Source: Sulfuriferula sp.
Lineage (GTDB): Bacteria > Pseudomonadota > Gammaproteobacteria > Burkholderiales > Sulfuriferulaceae
Direction of reading: 5' to 3'
DNA: 25,527 nt
NCBI GenBank assembly: GCA_027311185.1
Contig: DAICZK010000001.1
Coordinates: 1 to 25,527 of the forward strand
Both the position numbers and the translations under genes were made by a program. Each line of letters begins with the position of its first letter. Positions within the stretch are counted from its first letter, which is position 1. The notes beneath the pieces were generated by a model. It did no database searches. It was given only the letters and a program-made list of their open reading frames with translations, and was not told the origin of the DNA. Shown here in pieces: positions 15,714 through 25,527 of the stretch.

Positions 15714-16862
15714 TCAGTGCAGTTGGGGCACCGTATCCTCGGATTCCGGCATTTCCGGATGTACCATTTCGCCTTCCGCATTGGGGAACAACGGCGTGCC
15801 GCAATCGTCGCAATATTCCATCGGCATGCTGGTTCGCAGCACCTGAACCTTACTCAGATCGGTCAATTCGCGCTCGATTTGCGCGACGATGTCGGTTTCT
15901 TCGGTTTCCTCGCCGATCAGTGGCCAGACCACTCCGTGCAGTATCTGGGGCGCACGCAGCTGACTGAAACCGATTCGGTATTCCTCCAACGTCTGGTCGG
16001 AAAACGGCGCGATGACGGCACGTATATCGGCCGGTTGGAGATCAAGCATTTCACACAAGTAACTGACGGCGGCGCGCAGCGAAAATACCCGAGCTTCCAG
16101 TTCCAGCTTCCGCCACGCACTAAAAAAGGCGTTCGGCAACAACGCATGAAAATGGCAACCGGGGAGAATCGCGGCGAAGATAGCCTTGGTGTGCAACTGC
16201 CAGGTCTGCAACACCTCCTGCTGCGTCGTCTCGACTTGCTGCCAACGAAACAGCGGCGCGCCTTTATCGACGACCACGGCGGCGAAAATATAGCGCACAT
16301 CAGCGACGAATTCACCCGCGGCGACCAGCTCGGCGCTTTCGAGATACAAATCGCGTTCATCCGCGGCGCATTGCGCTAATTGTTGCAACAATGAGCGGGT
16401 TTCGATAAAGCCGCGCGGCAACTGATCCGGGCTGTAGAGTACATCGGCGAGCGCCAGGCGAGCGCCACTGGCCAGCAGATCGGCCTTCATTCTTTCGCGC
16501 AATTCGCCAAGCCGCTGTTTGTTGAGCCGCCCCGCCGATATCGCGTAGCGCGACCATGCGAGCAGAGGAATAGCGATCAGCACGGCGTTCGTGCCCGCAT
16601 CTTCGGTCAGACTCTCGGCATGGCCTTCGATGAGCTCCGCCAGCATATCGCAAGCCGGCGGATTCTCGATCCAGAGATAATCCAGCGCTTGTTCCAAAAT
16701 TTCATTTTGCTTCTTCTGGAACAGCGCGGCGATCACCGCGCCCAATTGCGCCTGCCACGTCTGGCTCTCAATCTGGCTGCCCGAAGCGTGCAACGCCAGC
16801 GCAAGGCGGACTAATTTGGCCGTTTCGCGATTCAGTTTCGGTGACGCTACATTACGTTTCAT
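15714..16862 (-). CDS. DUF2863-type conserved protein
   Basis: This protein of 382 residues has no membrane segment or signal peptide and is mostly helical. Length, context and motifs fit the DUF2863 family of betaproteobacteria: KLVRLALALHASGSQIE near the start, an IAIPLLAWSRYAI centre and a YCDDCGTPLFPN tail. The function is unknown. The C-terminal CxxC at about residues 352-355 could bind metal or be redox active. The start follows the secA stop by about 54 bp on the same strand, so it may be co-transcribed. Identification as DUF2863 is from memory and moderately sure. Confidence 0.65.
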   Translation of the reverse strand: MKRNVASPKLNRETAKLVRLALALHASGSQIESQTWQAQLGAVIAALFQKKQNEILEQALDYLWIENPPACDMLAELIEGHAESLTEDAGTNAVLIAIPLLAWSRYAISAGRLNKQRLGELRERMKADLLASGARLALADVLYSPDQLPRGFIETRSLLQQLAQCAADERDLYLESAELVAAGEFVADVRYIFAAVVVDKGAPLFRWQQVETTQQEVLQTWQLHTKAIFAAILPGCHFHALLPNAFFSAWRKLELEARVFSLRAAVSYLCEMLDLQPADIRAVIAPFSDQTLEEYRIGFSQLRAPQILHGVVWPLIGEETEETDIVAQIERELTDLSKVQVLRTSMPMEYCDDCGTPLFPNAEGEMVHPEMPESEDTVPQLH

Positions 16863-16916
16863 TCTGGGAACCTGTCAAACTTGATCAGTAAAAGATCGGT
16901 AAAGGAAACAGGCGGC

Positions 16917-19634
16917 CTAACTCAGCTTGCCGTGGCAATATTTGAATTTCTTACCAGAGCCGCAAGGGCAAGGATCGTTGCGGCCGATATTCCTGTAGGT
17001 TTGATCGGATGATTCGGCGATGGTGAGCGGGGTATCGACACCCGCCAGCACTTCGTCGTAACCGGCGTGGTGGTATTCGATGTTCGCCAGCGTCGACGGC
17101 AGGTCTATCGCCTCATCGATGTCACTCTCGGAATGCAGTTGCACGGCGAGCGAGACTTCGGTCACTTCACGCTTGATGGTCTCCAACATGGCCGAAAACA
17201 GGTCGAACGCTTCGCGTTTGTATTCCTGCTTGGGATTTTTTTGCGCATAACCACGCAAATGTATGCCCTGACGCAGGTGATCCAGCGCCGCCAAATGCTC
17301 GCGCCAATTGGTGTCGATATTCTGCAGCATGACTGCACGTTCGAACTGATGCATGCCCGCCGCGCCGACCATTTCGACCTTGGCGGCGTAGGCTGCGTCG
17401 GCCGCCACGACTATACGCTCGTGCAATGCCGTTTCGTCGAACTTGCTGTCTTCCTCCAGCCATAGCGTCAGCGGCAGACTCAGCTGAAACTCGGCCGATA
17501 GCACGCGTTCAAGCGCCGCGATATTCCATTGCTCGACCATGCTGCCGGGGGGCGCATGTTCGATAATGAGACTGTGCAGTACATCCGCACGCATCGCCGC
17601 AATAGTCTCGGACACATCGTCAGTTTCGAGCAACTCGTTGCGCTGCTGGTAAATCACCTTGCGCTGGTCATTGGACACATCATCGTATTCGAGCAACTGC
17701 TTGCGCATGTCGAAGTTACGCGCCTCAACCTTGCGCTGCGCGTTCTCGATCGCGCGCGTGACCCACGGATGCTCGATAGCCTCGCCTTCCGGCATTTTCA
17801 GCTTGTCCATGATGGCGCCGACGCGGTCTGAGGCGAAAATACGCAATAGCGGATCTTCGAGCGACAGATAAAAACGGCTTGATCCGGCGTCGCCCTGACG
17901 GCCGGATCGACCGCGCAACTGATTGTCAACGCGCCGCGATTCATGCCGCTCGGTACCGATAATATGCAGGCCGCCCACCGCCAGCACCGCCTCGTGCAGG
18001 CCCTGCCATTTGGTCTTCATGGCGGCGGCCTGCGCCTCCCTTGCCGCGCCCGACAAGGTCTCGTCGGCGCGCAATGCGTCCAGCTCGCGCTCTATGCTGC
18101 CGCCCAGCACGATGTCCGTGCCCCGCCCCGCCATATTGGTCGCGATAGTGATCGCTCGCAACTGCCCAGCCTGCGCGATGATCTCCGCCTCGCGCGCATG
18201 CTGTTTCGCATTGAGCACTTCATGCGGCAGTTTGGCCTTCTTGAGCAAGCCGGACAGATATTCGTTGCTTTCTATCGAAGTCGTGCCTACCAACACGGGC
18301 TGGCCACGCTGGTAACAGTCGGCGATGTCGGCAATGATCGCCTGATACTTCTCGCGTGCCGTGCGAAACACCTGATCCATCCGGTCTATCCTGATCATCG
18401 GACGGTGTGTAGGGATCACCACGGTTTCAAGTCCGTAAATCTGCTGGAACTCATAGGCTTCGGTATCGGCCGTACCCGTCATGCCACCCAGTTTTCCGAA
18501 CATGCGGAAATAGTTCTGGAACGTGATCGACGCCAGAGTCTGGTTTTCCTTCTGGATAGCCACGGCTTCCTTGGCTTCTACCGCCTGATGCAGCCCCTCG
18601 GACCAGCGCCGACCCGACATCAGACGCCCGGTGAATTCGTCCACGATCACAATTTCGTCGTTCTGCACCACATAATGCTGGTCGCGATGATAGAGCACGT
18701 GCGCGCGCAGGCCGGCGTAGACGTGGTGGATGAGCGCGATATTCGCAGCTTCGTAGAGGCTCGATCCGGCAGGCAACAATCCCGCTTCGGTCAGCAGCTG
18801 TTCGGCGCGTTCGTGCCCCCGCTCGGAGAGCAGCACGGTATGCGCTTTCTCATCCACCCAGTAATCACCTTCGCTGTCTTCCTTGTCCTGCCGCGTCAGA
18901 TGGGGAATAATTGCGTCTACGCTCTGGTATAACTCTGTGCTGTCGTCGGCCTGACCGGAAATGATCAGCGGCGTACGTGCCTCGTCGATCAAGATGGAAT
19001 CGACCTCGTCGACAATGGCAAAATTCAATCCGCGCTGCACTTTTTCGCTGGTCTGGTATACCATATTGTCGCGCAGGTAATCGAAACCGAATTCGTTGTT
19101 CGTACCGTAAGTGATATCCGCGGCATACGCGGCGCGTTTTTCTTCGTGCGGCATCTGCGCCAGATTCACCCCTACCGTCAAGCCGAGGAATCCGTGTATC
19201 CGCCCCATCTGCGCCGCATCTCGGCTGGCCAGATAGTCGTTCACTGTGACGATGTGGACTCCCTTGCCCGACAGCGCGTTCAGGTAAGAAGGCAAGGTCG
19301 CCATCAGAGTTTTACCTTCTCCGGTACGCATTTCCGCGATTTTGCCGTCGTGCAATACCATGCCGCCGATCAGCTGAACATCATAATGGCGCTGACCCAG
19401 CACCCGAAGGCCGGCTTCGCGCACGGTGGCAAAAGCCTCGGGGAGCAACTGGTCCAGCGTTTCGCCGTTCTCAAAGCGCGCCTTGTATTCTGCTGTTTTG
19501 GCGCGCAACTGATCGTCGGACAAGGCCTGCAATTGCGGTTCCAGCGCGCTTATTGCATTAACTTTAGCCGTATACTGCTTAACCAGACGATCATTACGGC
19601 TACCGAATACTTTTTTCAACAGAGATGAAATCAT
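16917..19634 (-). CDS. secA: Preprotein translocase ATPase SecA
   Basis: This is the full-length Sec motor ATPase (905 residues) that drives unfolded preproteins through SecYEG. NBD1 shows MRTGEGKT (102-109, Walker A) and [20 protein letters not shown]. The preprotein-binding domain, NBD2 ([35 protein letters not shown]) and the helical scaffold/wing region follow. The C-terminus carries the zinc site Cys889, Cys891, Cys900, His901 ([16 protein letters not shown]), which binds SecB and lipid. There is no secM-like ORF upstream, unlike E. coli. It is divergent from dciA across a region holding a perfect 10-bp palindrome (ATGTTAACAT, 19676-19685). No clear Shine-Dalgarno. Confidence 0.98.
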   Translation of the reverse strand: MISSLLKKVFGSRNDRLVKQYTAKVNAISALEPQLQALSDDQLRAKTAEYKARFENGETLDQLLPEAFATVREAGLRVLGQRHYDVQLIGGMVLHDGKIAEMRTGEGKTLMATLPSYLNALSGKGVHIVTVNDYLASRDAAQMGRIHGFLGLTVGVNLAQMPHEEKRAAYAADITYGTNNEFGFDYLRDNMVYQTSEKVQRGLNFAIVDEVDSILIDEARTPLIISGQADDSTELYQSVDAIIPHLTRQDKEDSEGDYWVDEKAHTVLLSERGHERAEQLLTEAGLLPAGSSLYEAANIALIHHVYAGLRAHVLYHRDQHYVVQNDEIVIVDEFTGRLMSGRRWSEGLHQAVEAKEAVAIQKENQTLASITFQNYFRMFGKLGGMTGTADTEAYEFQQIYGLETVVIPTHRPMIRIDRMDQVFRTAREKYQAIIADIADCYQRGQPVLVGTTSIESNEYLSGLLKKAKLPHEVLNAKQHAREAEIIAQAGQLRAITIATNMAGRGTDIVLGGSIERELDALRADETLSGAAREAQAAAMKTKWQGLHEAVLAVGGLHIIGTERHESRRVDNQLRGRSGRQGDAGSSRFYLSLEDPLLRIFASDRVGAIMDKLKMPEGEAIEHPWVTRAIENAQRKVEARNFDMRKQLLEYDDVSNDQRKVIYQQRNELLETDDVSETIAAMRADVLHSLIIEHAPPGSMVEQWNIAALERVLSAEFQLSLPLTLWLEEDSKFDETALHERIVVAADAAYAAKVEMVGAAGMHQFERAVMLQNIDTNWREHLAALDHLRQGIHLRGYAQKNPKQEYKREAFDLFSAMLETIKREVTEVSLAVQLHSESDIDEAIDLPSTLANIEYHHAGYDEVLAGVDTPLTIAESSDQTYRNIGRNDPCPCGSGKKFKYCHGKLS

Positions 19635-19675
19635 GGTAATAGGGTATTTTTAGGCTATTGCGTGAAAATCCATGC

Positions 19676-19685
19676 ATGTTAACAT
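19676..19685. promoter_or_regulatory. Perfect 10-bp palindrome between secA and dciA
   Basis: ATGTTAACAT lies in the 80-bp divergent region. It might be an operator, but a single short AT-rich palindrome can arise by chance. Confidence 0.2.
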
Positions 19686-19714
19686 ATTCGCACACTCAAT
19701 TCTGTATCACTTTA

Positions 19715-20161
19715 ATGACGAACTTCTCTGCACATGCGCGACGCGCCCAGGGTTTTATCGAGACGGACAGCCGTTTGCGCATACTGCAAACCCATGTCCA
19801 CGAAATCATGCGGCTGCAGCGCATTTGGCAAGGCATCGTACCCGCGGAGCTCGCCGCGGTTTCGCGGATAGGCCAGATCGATGCCGACGCGATCAGCATT
19901 TACGCAGATAACGGCGCCGCAGCGGCCAAATTGCGGCAACTGCTGCCGCGCATCGCCGAATCCCTGAAAGAGCAAGGTATCTCGCGGCGAACCATGCTGG
20001 TCAAGGTTCGCGCGCAGGCTATTCCTGACCGTTACCGCCCGGTCAGGACACCGCAAATCAGCCAGGCCGCGCTGACGGAACTCGACATCCTGCGCCTGCA
20101 ACTGGAGGATGGAACCCTCAAGGCTGCGCTGTCCAGGCTGCTTGGTCGCCACCGCGCCTAG
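19715..20161 (+). CDS. dciA: DciA-like / DUF721 protein
   Basis: This protein of 148 residues is of the DUF721 (DciA) family. DciA loads or assists the replicative helicase DnaB in most bacteria that lack DnaC/DnaI. The KH-like N-terminal domain covers about 5-90 (LRILQTHVHEIMRLQRIWQG, DADAISIYADNGAAAAKLRQ, LPRIAESLKEQGI); a short basic tail follows (LLGRHRA). The position between lpxC and secA is common for this family in betaproteobacteria. I chose the ATG at 19715; TTG 19658 and ATG 19676 are in frame but none has a ribosome site. The end of the gene lies in a 30-bp tandem duplication. It converges on lpxC. Confidence 0.78.
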   Translation: MTNFSAHARRAQGFIETDSRLRILQTHVHEIMRLQRIWQGIVPAELAAVSRIGQIDADAISIYADNGAAAAKLRQLLPRIAESLKEQGISRRTMLVKVRAQAIPDRYRPVRTPQISQAALTELDILRLQLEDGTLKAALSRLLGRHRA

Positions 20162-20190
20162 CCGGGCCTACTTGGTCGCCACCGTGCCTG
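20131..20190 (+). repeat. 30-bp imperfect tandem duplication over the dciA stop codon
   Basis: Bases 20131-20160 and 20161-20190 match at 23 of 30 positions, including the run CTTGGTCGCCACCG at 20141-20154 and 20171-20184. The period is a multiple of three. The second copy would encode the same LLGRHRA in frame after the TAG stop. Confidence 0.7.
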
Positions 20191-20221
20191 CGCGCACGAC
20201 CGAAAATCAACCCTGCGGTGA

Positions 20222-21142
20222 TCAGAAAGCCAGCGGCTGCAGATGGAGCTGGCGTATCCCTTGAGGCGCGGTATTTTCATCCTCGAACGTAACATATTCC
20301 CACGCCGTCCTGTCCTGCAGCAAAGTGCGCAACAAGCGGTTATTCAGCGCATGGCCCGACTTGTAGGCGTGAAACGCGCCTATGATGGGATGGCCGATGA
20401 TGTACAGGTCACCGATCGCGTCGAGCACCTTGTGCTTGACGAATTCATCTTCATAGCGCAGCCCGTCGCTGTTCAACACCCTATACTCGTCCATCACAAT
20501 GGCATTATCGAGGCTGCCGCCCAACGCCAGCCCGTTGGAACGCAACCACTCGACCTCTTGCATGAAACCGAAAGTCCGCGCCCGGCTCACCTCATTAATA
20601 TAGGAAGTACTCGCAAAATCCAGGCTGATCACCTGACTCGATTTTTTAAATACCGGATGCTTGAAATCGATGGTGAATTCAACCTTGAAACCGTCGAACG
20701 GTTCGAAGCGCACGCGCTTGTCGCCTTCGACCACCTCCACCGTTTTCTTGATACGGACAAACCGTTTCGCCACTTTCTGCTGAACGATGCCGGCCGATTG
20801 AATCAGGAAAACGAAAGACGATGCCGAGCCGTCCATGATGGGTACTTCCGGCCCGTCCAGATCGACATAAACGTTGTCGATACCGAGCCCTGCCAACGCC
20901 GACATCAGGTGCTCCACCGTAGCGATGGTCGTCACGCCGTTATCCAGCGTCGAACACAATCGGGTATCGCCCACCAGCGACGGCGCGACCACAATATCTA
21001 CCGGTTCGGACAAATCCACCCTGCGAAATACCACGCCGATGTCCGCCGCCGCCGGACGCAACACCATGCTGACCTTGGCGCCCGTATGCAGTCCCACGCC
21101 GGTAGCGCTTATCGTATTTTTTAATGTACGTTGCTGTATCAT
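20222..21142 (-). CDS. lpxC: UDP-3-O-acyl-N-acetylglucosamine deacetylase
   Basis: This Zn-dependent cytoplasmic enzyme makes the committed step of lipid A synthesis. It has 306 residues, the usual length. Motifs are the TGVGLHTG start, [17 protein letters not shown] (first zinc His), [20 protein letters not shown] and [19 protein letters not shown], containing the remaining metal and catalytic His/Asp residues. It follows ftsZ on the same strand after 214 bp. That gap has a TATAAT on the minus strand (21322-21327) without a -35 partner, so a private promoter is only possible. No strong Shine-Dalgarno is seen. The short C-terminus after the last His helix is normal for proteobacteria. Confidence 0.97.
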   Translation of the reverse strand: MIQQRTLKNTISATGVGLHTGAKVSMVLRPAAADIGVVFRRVDLSEPVDIVVAPSLVGDTRLCSTLDNGVTTIATVEHLMSALAGLGIDNVYVDLDGPEVPIMDGSASSFVFLIQSAGIVQQKVAKRFVRIKKTVEVVEGDKRVRFEPFDGFKVEFTIDFKHPVFKKSSQVISLDFASTSYINEVSRARTFGFMQEVEWLRSNGLALGGSLDNAIVMDEYRVLNSDGLRYEDEFVKHKVLDAIGDLYIIGHPIIGAFHAYKSGHALNNRLLRTLLQDRTAWEYVTFEDENTAPQGIRQLHLQPLAF

Positions 21143-21356
21143 GGGCTAGTTCGGTCAATGGATTTGACGACAACCTCCCGCACTGCAAACGGCACCGCAA
21201 ATTTCGTAAACATACCATCCGACCTCATAACACACCCTCGCTAAGGCGACTTCAACCCTGCTGCTCGTATCCTCAAGCCGCGTACTGCACAGACCCTGAA
21301 TTTTCGCATAAATTCGGGCTTATTATAACGCGAAACGCCTTATCTCCATAGCGCAA

Positions 21357-22511
21357 TCAGTCGGCCTGTTTGCGCAGAAATGCCGGGATATCGAGATATT
21401 CCATACCCGATTGCTTGAGCGCCTCAACCTGAGCCTCGCGCCGGTTGCTGCGGAATACGGTGGGTTCCGTTTCCGCCGCCGCGTGGTCGGCGTGCATGGA
21501 GGTGTAATCGTCGGTACCGGTCTTGACGATGACCGGCTTGGCCTGCTGGCGCGCGACGGGACTGCCCAGCCCTGTCGCGACTATGGTAACGCGTAACTCT
21601 TCGCCGATGTTTTCGTCGATCACGGTACCAACGATCACGGTCGCCTCGTCTGCGGTAAAGCTCTTGATGGTATTCATGACTTCATAGTATTCCTTCATTT
21701 TGAAGGAAGTCGAGGCCGTCACGTTGACCAGCACCCCACGGGCGCCTGCCAGATTCACGTCTTCGAGCAGCGGACTTGCGACTGCCGCCTGTGCGGCAAC
21801 GCGTGCGCGGTCGGCTCCGGTTGCGGCGGCCGAGCCCATCATGGCCATGCCCATTTCCGACATTACCGTTTTAACGTCAGCGAAGTCCACGTTCACCATG
21901 CCGGGGCAATTGATGACTTCGGCAATACCCGCCACCGCGCCGTGCAACACGTTATTGGCGGCGCGGAAGGCATCCAGCATCGACACATCTTCACCCAGCA
22001 CCTGCATCAGTTTTTCGTTAGGGATCACAATCAGCGAATCGACGTAGCGCGCCAGCGCCTCGATTCCGGCATTAGCCAGACGCACGCGCTTGCCTTCGAA
22101 CAGAAACGGCTTGGTCACCACAGCGACGGTCAGGATACCCATTTCCTTGGCGACTTCGGCGACTACCGGCGCAGCGCCGGTTCCGGTCCCGCCGCCCATG
22201 CCGGCGGTGATGAACAGCATGTCGGCGCCGTCTATCAGTTCGGCGATGCGCGCGCGGTCCTCCAGGGCTGCTTCACGGCCGACCTCGGGATTGGCGCCCG
22301 CACCCAGACCGCGCGTCACATTTGTACCCAACTGCAATTGCATTTTGGCCTTGTTACGCTGCAATGCCTGCGCGTCGGTATTGATACTGATAAATTCGAC
22401 GCCGTCGACCCCGCAATCTATCATGTGGTCGACCGCGTTGCCGCCGCAGCCGCCTACGCCTATCACTTTAATCACCGCATCCTGTGTCATTGTATCCATA
22501 AGTTCAAACAT
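21357..22511 (-). CDS. ftsZ: Cell division GTPase FtsZ
   Basis: This tubulin homologue of 384 residues polymerises into the Z ring. The GTP signature GGGTGTG is at 106-112 within ITAGMGGGTGTGAAPVVAEV, and GVGGCGGNAV lies at about 18-27. The T7 loop region NVDFADVKTVMSEMG, a variable linker and the C-terminal peptide YLDIPAFLRKQAD, which binds FtsA and ZipA, are all present. AGGAGG lies five bases before the ATG at 22511, fixing the start. It lies 59 bp after ftsA in the usual ddlB-ftsQ-ftsA-ftsZ order. Confidence 0.99.
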   Translation of the reverse strand: MFELMDTMTQDAVIKVIGVGGCGGNAVDHMIDCGVDGVEFISINTDAQALQRNKAKMQLQLGTNVTRGLGAGANPEVGREAALEDRARIAELIDGADMLFITAGMGGGTGTGAAPVVAEVAKEMGILTVAVVTKPFLFEGKRVRLANAGIEALARYVDSLIVIPNEKLMQVLGEDVSMLDAFRAANNVLHGAVAGIAEVINCPGMVNVDFADVKTVMSEMGMAMMGSAAATGADRARVAAQAAVASPLLEDVNLAGARGVLVNVTASTSFKMKEYYEVMNTIKSFTADEATVIVGTVIDENIGEELRVTIVATGLGSPVARQQAKPVIVKTGTDDYTSMHADHAAAETEPTVFRSNRREAQVEALKQSGMEYLDIPAFLRKQAD

Positions 22512-22570
22512 GATTTCCTCCTAAACATCCATTTATCAATCAACAGGCACCCCGAAACGAGACGCCCCAC

Positions 22571-23806
22571 TCAAAAATTTTTAAACCAGCCTTTCATCCG
22601 CTCAAACACCTGCTGTACCGTGGTACTCGACAATTTCGCCGATTGCCGCCTGTCCTGCTGGTCCAACCCGGCCAGCAGCAGCCCCACGCCCGTTGCGTAG
22701 CGCGCGTTATACATTACGTCCGACAGCCCGCCCTCGTAACGCGGCAAACCCAGCCGTACCGGCATATGGAATACTTCTTCGCCCAGCTCGACCATCCCCT
22801 GCATCGCCGCCGAGCCGCCGGTTATGACGATCCCGGAGCGCATCAATTCCTCGAAGCCGCTGCGTCTGAGCTCCGCCTGCACCATTTCGTAGAGTTCCAG
22901 TACCCGCGGCTCGATCACGTCGGCGAGCAATTGGCGCGACATTTGCCGCGCACCGCGCTCGCCGACGCTGGGCACTTCGAGCATGTCGTGCACCCCTGCC
23001 AACTGGCGCAGCGCGCAACCGTGCGCGATCTTGACGTCTTCGGCGTCTTTCAGCGGCGTACGCAACGCCAGAGCGATATCATTGGTAATCTGGTCGCCCG
23101 CAATTGGAATCACCGCGGTATGGCGGATCGCACCCTGCGTAAACACCGCTATATCCGTGGTTCCACCACCGATGTCGACTACTGCAACTCCGAGGTCTTT
23201 TTCGTCATCGGTCAACACCGCCATGGCTGACGCCAGCGGCTGCAAAACCAGTTCGCGCACTTCAAGACCGCAGCGGCGCACGCATTTGATAATATTCTGC
23301 GCTGCCGACACCGCGCCGGTCACGATATGAACCTTGACTTCGAGCCGCACACCGCTCATTCCCAACGGTTCGCGCACATCCTCCTGGCCGTCGACCAGGT
23401 ATTCCTGCGGCAGGATATGCAGAATTTGCTGATCGGTCGGGATATTCACCGCGCGCGCGGTTTCAATCACCCGGTCCACGTCCAGCTGCGTGACTTCCTT
23501 GTCCTTGATCGGCACCATGCCGTGCGAGTTGAAGCTTTTAATGTGACTTCCCGCAATGCCGGTATAGACCTCGCTGATCTTGCAGTCCGCCATCAGCTCC
23601 GCCTCCTCCAGCGCGCGCTGTATCGAATTGACTGTCGACTCGATATTGACCACTACGCCCTTTTTCAGGCCGCGCGACGGATGGCTGCCCATACCTACCA
23701 CTTGCAAGCGACCTTCGGGCAATATTTCCGCCACGATCGCGATCACCTTGGTCGTACCTATGTCCAACCCTACTACCAATTCGCGCGTATCTCTTTGCCT
23801 GCTCAT
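22571..23806 (-). CDS. ftsA: Cell division protein FtsA
   Basis: This actin-like ATPase of 411 residues anchors the Z ring to the membrane. Visible are the phosphate-1 motif VVGLDIGTTKVIAIVAE (11-27), the SHIKSFNSHGMVPIKDKEVT region of the 1C domain, the phosphate-2 motif VVDIGGGTTDIAVFTQG, the adenosine motif VITGGSAAMQGMVELG and the C-terminal amphipathic membrane-targeting helix (VFERMKGWFKNF). Its ATG overlaps the ftsQ stop by four bases. Confidence 0.98.
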   Translation of the reverse strand: MSRQRDTRELVVGLDIGTTKVIAIVAEILPEGRLQVVGMGSHPSRGLKKGVVVNIESTVNSIQRALEEAELMADCKISEVYTGIAGSHIKSFNSHGMVPIKDKEVTQLDVDRVIETARAVNIPTDQQILHILPQEYLVDGQEDVREPLGMSGVRLEVKVHIVTGAVSAAQNIIKCVRRCGLEVRELVLQPLASAMAVLTDDEKDLGVAVVDIGGGTTDIAVFTQGAIRHTAVIPIAGDQITNDIALALRTPLKDAEDVKIAHGCALRQLAGVHDMLEVPSVGERGARQMSRQLLADVIEPRVLELYEMVQAELRRSGFEELMRSGIVITGGSAAMQGMVELGEEVFHMPVRLGLPRYEGGLSDVMYNARYATGVGLLLAGLDQQDRRQSAKLSSTTVQQVFERMKGWFKNF

Positions 23807-24546
23807 AACGACTTTCCCTGTTTTTGCGCTGTATGCGATGAACTATCGGAACCGCTGCCCGCCACGCGGACGGCAAATCCCTTCGGATACCGTAAATCGA
23901 CTGCAACGAGCGGCGCGCTCAATTGCGCCGCCATTGCCGGATACAGGCTAACCCAACGCGCCAGCCGCCAGTTGGTCTGGTCGCGCCCCAACTCGATGCT
24001 GACGCCGTTATCCATGACCAGCGACCAGCTCCTTCTATCGTTGAGCGTCACGCTGACCGGATATCGCTTCAAGACCGCCAGGGTTTTACCGTAATCCAGC
24101 CAGGCCTGCACCACTTCGTGTTCGCTGCCCGCTGGGCCACTCAAATGAGGCAGGTTCTGATCGGTCGCCGCCTGGAAAACCTCGCCGTAACGATTGAGCA
24201 AAGCATCGTCGTTCCATCGCGCCAGCGCCCTGTGCTCTTCCAACATGACCTCCAGGCCGTCCGGCCAATGCCGCTTGACGCTGGCATCGCGCGCCCAGGG
24301 CAATTTGATAAACGCCGCACGTACTGCCGCCAGATCGACCGAGAAAAAATTCCCGACTATGCGCTGGCGCACGACCAATTGCGCCTGTTTGAGCGTCACG
24401 TGGTGAGCGCCCACGATCCTGATCTCATGCAGATCGAACATCGGCATGCGCGACGCCACCACCAGCGCCGCCCACAGCAGCAGCGCGGCGACGCCCCACA
24501 ACGTCAGGCGGGTCAGGCGCGCCAGCGCGGCTTCGTCATCCCACAC
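23803..24546 (-). CDS. ftsQ: Cell division protein FtsQ
   Basis: This bitopic inner-membrane divisome protein of 247 residues links FtsL/FtsB to the rest of the machine. A short cytoplasmic start, one membrane helix at about 13-33 ([20 protein letters not shown]), a POTRA domain from about 37 ([20 protein letters not shown]) and a beta domain ending [15 protein letters not shown] are visible. It starts with GTG at 24546 inside the end of ddlB (11-bp overlap), with GGAG eight bases upstream. It ends with a hydrophilic Ser/Gly tail. Confidence 0.95.
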   Translation of the reverse strand: MWDDEAALARLTRLTLWGVAALLLWAALVVASRMPMFDLHEIRIVGAHHVTLKQAQLVVRQRIVGNFFSVDLAAVRAAFIKLPWARDASVKRHWPDGLEVMLEEHRALARWNDDALLNRYGEVFQAATDQNLPHLSGPAGSEHEVVQAWLDYGKTLAVLKRYPVSVTLNDRRSWSLVMDNGVSIELGRDQTNWRLARWVSLYPAMAAQLSAPLVAVDLRYPKGFAVRVAGSGSDSSSHTAQKQGKSL

Positions 24547-25447
24547 GCGCCTGCTCCAATATGGCCAGTACCAGCTCGTCGAAACTCATGCCCACCGCCC
24601 GCGCCGCCATCGGCACCAGACTATGATCAGTCATCCCCGGGTACGTGTTCACCTCGACGAAATAAGGGTTGCCCGCCGCGTCCATCATCAGGTCCACGCG
24701 GCCCCAGCCGCGGCACCCCAAAACGTCGAACGCTTTTTTCGCCAAGCCCTGTATCGTTTGCTCGATATGCGGCGGCAGCCCGCACGGCACGCGGTACTCC
24801 GTGTCGTCGCGCAGATACTTGGCTTCGTAGTCGTAATACGCTTGCTTGGGCAGCAAACGTATCATCGGTAGCGAGCGCTCCCCCAGTATCGAGCAGGTAT
24901 ATTCGGCCGCATCAACGCACTGCTCGGCCAATACCAGCGAGTCGAACTGCGCCGCAGTTTCCCACGCCGCGCGCAACTCCTCGGCGCGCACTACGCGCGT
25001 CATGCCCAAGCTCGAACCTTCGCGCGCCGGTTTGACGAAAATCGGCAAACCCAAACGCGCCGCCACGGCGGTGAAATCGGTGTTCGCATCCAGCAGCGCG
25101 TAATCGGGGGTAGGAATCCCCGCCGCCTGCCATACCATTTTGGTGCGCCACTTGTCCATCGCCAGGGCCGAGGCCATTACCCCGCTGCCGGTATAAGGAA
25201 TTCCCAGCCAGTCGAGCGCGCCCTGTATCGTTCCATCCTCGCCAAAACGTCCATGCAGCGCGATCATGACGCGGTCGAAACCTTGCGCCGCCAGCGCGTT
25301 CATGTCCTGTTCCGCAGGATCGAACGCATGGGCATCCACGCCCTGACCTTGCAGCGCCGCCAACACGCGCCTGCCGCTGTTCTGCGAAACCGTCCTCTCC
25401 GCCGAGCGTCCGCCCAACAGTACGCCTACCTTACCGAATGCGTTCAT
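24536..25447 (-). CDS. ddlB: D-alanine--D-alanine ligase
   Basis: This ATP-grasp enzyme of 303 residues joins two D-Ala for the peptidoglycan stem peptide. Motifs are the [15 protein letters not shown] start, [20 protein letters not shown], the [20 protein letters not shown] hinge, [14 protein letters not shown] and the metal-binding end [20 protein letters not shown] followed by [11 protein letters not shown]. The ATG at 25447 is chosen: GGAGGAG lies just upstream and it overlaps the murB stop as ATGA. A longer GTG start at 25489 would add 14 residues without family character. Confidence 0.97.
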   Translation of the reverse strand: MNAFGKVGVLLGGRSAERTVSQNSGRRVLAALQGQGVDAHAFDPAEQDMNALAAQGFDRVMIALHGRFGEDGTIQGALDWLGIPYTGSGVMASALAMDKWRTKMVWQAAGIPTPDYALLDANTDFTAVAARLGLPIFVKPAREGSSLGMTRVVRAEELRAAWETAAQFDSLVLAEQCVDAAEYTCSILGERSLPMIRLLPKQAYYDYEAKYLRDDTEYRVPCGLPPHIEQTIQGLAKKAFDVLGCRGWGRVDLMMDAAGNPYFVEVNTYPGMTDHSLVPMAARAVGMSFDELVLAILEQARVG

Positions 25448-25527
25448 GCGCTCCTCCCCGATCGCTCGCCTATCACTCTTACCTCGCAATGCAACACCAC
25501 ACCCGTTTGCCGCGCTACCGTTTCAAC
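25444..25527 (-). CDS. murB: UDP-N-acetylenolpyruvoylglucosamine reductase, last 27 residues (rest outside window)
   Basis: On the minus strand from the right edge the frame reads [20 protein letters not shown] and then ERSGRSA before a TGA that overlaps the ddlB ATG by four bases. The pattern VxxxTGVxLxxEVRxIG is the MurB C-terminus, where the Glu is catalytic in E. coli (Glu325). MurB makes UDP-MurNAc. The gene order murB-ddlB-ftsQ-ftsA-ftsZ supports the call for this short piece. Confidence 0.8.
   Translation of the reverse strand, partial: VETVARQTGVVLHCEVRVIGERSGRSA

Noticed and set aside
17943..18932. Long open frame opposite secA (329 codons)
   Set aside because: It is a shadow of secA on the other strand with no recognisable protein features. 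The same applies to the 293-codon frame opposite lpxC (20243-21124).
21302..21325. Terminator after ftsZ (GAATTT/AAATTC hairpin)
   Set aside because: The stem is AT-rich and imperfect, and no T run follows on the minus strand; ftsZ and lpxC are often co-transcribed.

Overview
The window looks like the chromosome of a sulfur- or iron-oxidising betaproteobacterium, most likely of the Nitrosomonadales (Gallionellaceae, Sulfuricellaceae or Thiobacillaceae type). The clues are an Acidithiobacillus-like sulfide:quinone oxidoreductase at the left edge, a Gram-negative lipid A/Kdo and division gene set, a betaproteobacterial DUF2863-type gene next to secA, and moderately high GC. This placement is inference from gene content and remembered family sequences. 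There are no rRNA, tRNA or CRISPR loci.

Region 1 (1-4272) is accessory. It holds the 3' part of a sulfide:quinone oxidoreductase, a LysR regulator and a convergent EamA-type exporter (both visibly more AT-rich than the rest), and one complete IS1595-family insertion sequence (2855-3936). The IS ends 46 bp upstream of the EamA start codon. I find no target-site duplication around it.

Region 2 (4273-10214) is a one-directional run of nine genes resembling an envelope-stress cassette: DUF3096 mini-protein, AI-2E family membrane protein, CsbD, a glycine-zipper stress protein, an lmo0937/DUF5670 mini-membrane protein, and a YqjD-YqjE-YqjK-like trio. It ends with a REC-PAS-GGDEF-EAL protein whose GGDEF, EAL and RxxD (I-site) motifs are all intact. 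Each small family is known separately. Their assembly with a c-di-GMP enzyme is the best candidate here for an under-described system.

Region 3 (10215-15701) has an unrecognised secreted protein, a fosmidomycin-resistance type MFS pump (fsr) whose only usable start codon lies 7 bp after a -10 box (predicted leaderless), an overlapping midA-waaA pair, and a divergent pteridine reductase.

Region 4 (15702-25527) is conserved core: a DUF2863-type protein, secA, a DciA/DUF721 protein on the opposite strand, lpxC, and the end of the division and cell wall cluster ftsZ, ftsA, ftsQ, ddlB, murB (transcribed murB to lpxC on the minus strand). The murB/ddlB, ddlB/ftsQ and ftsQ/ftsA pairs overlap, as expected for a tight operon. 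The sole oddity is a 30-bp imperfect tandem duplication across the dciA stop codon.
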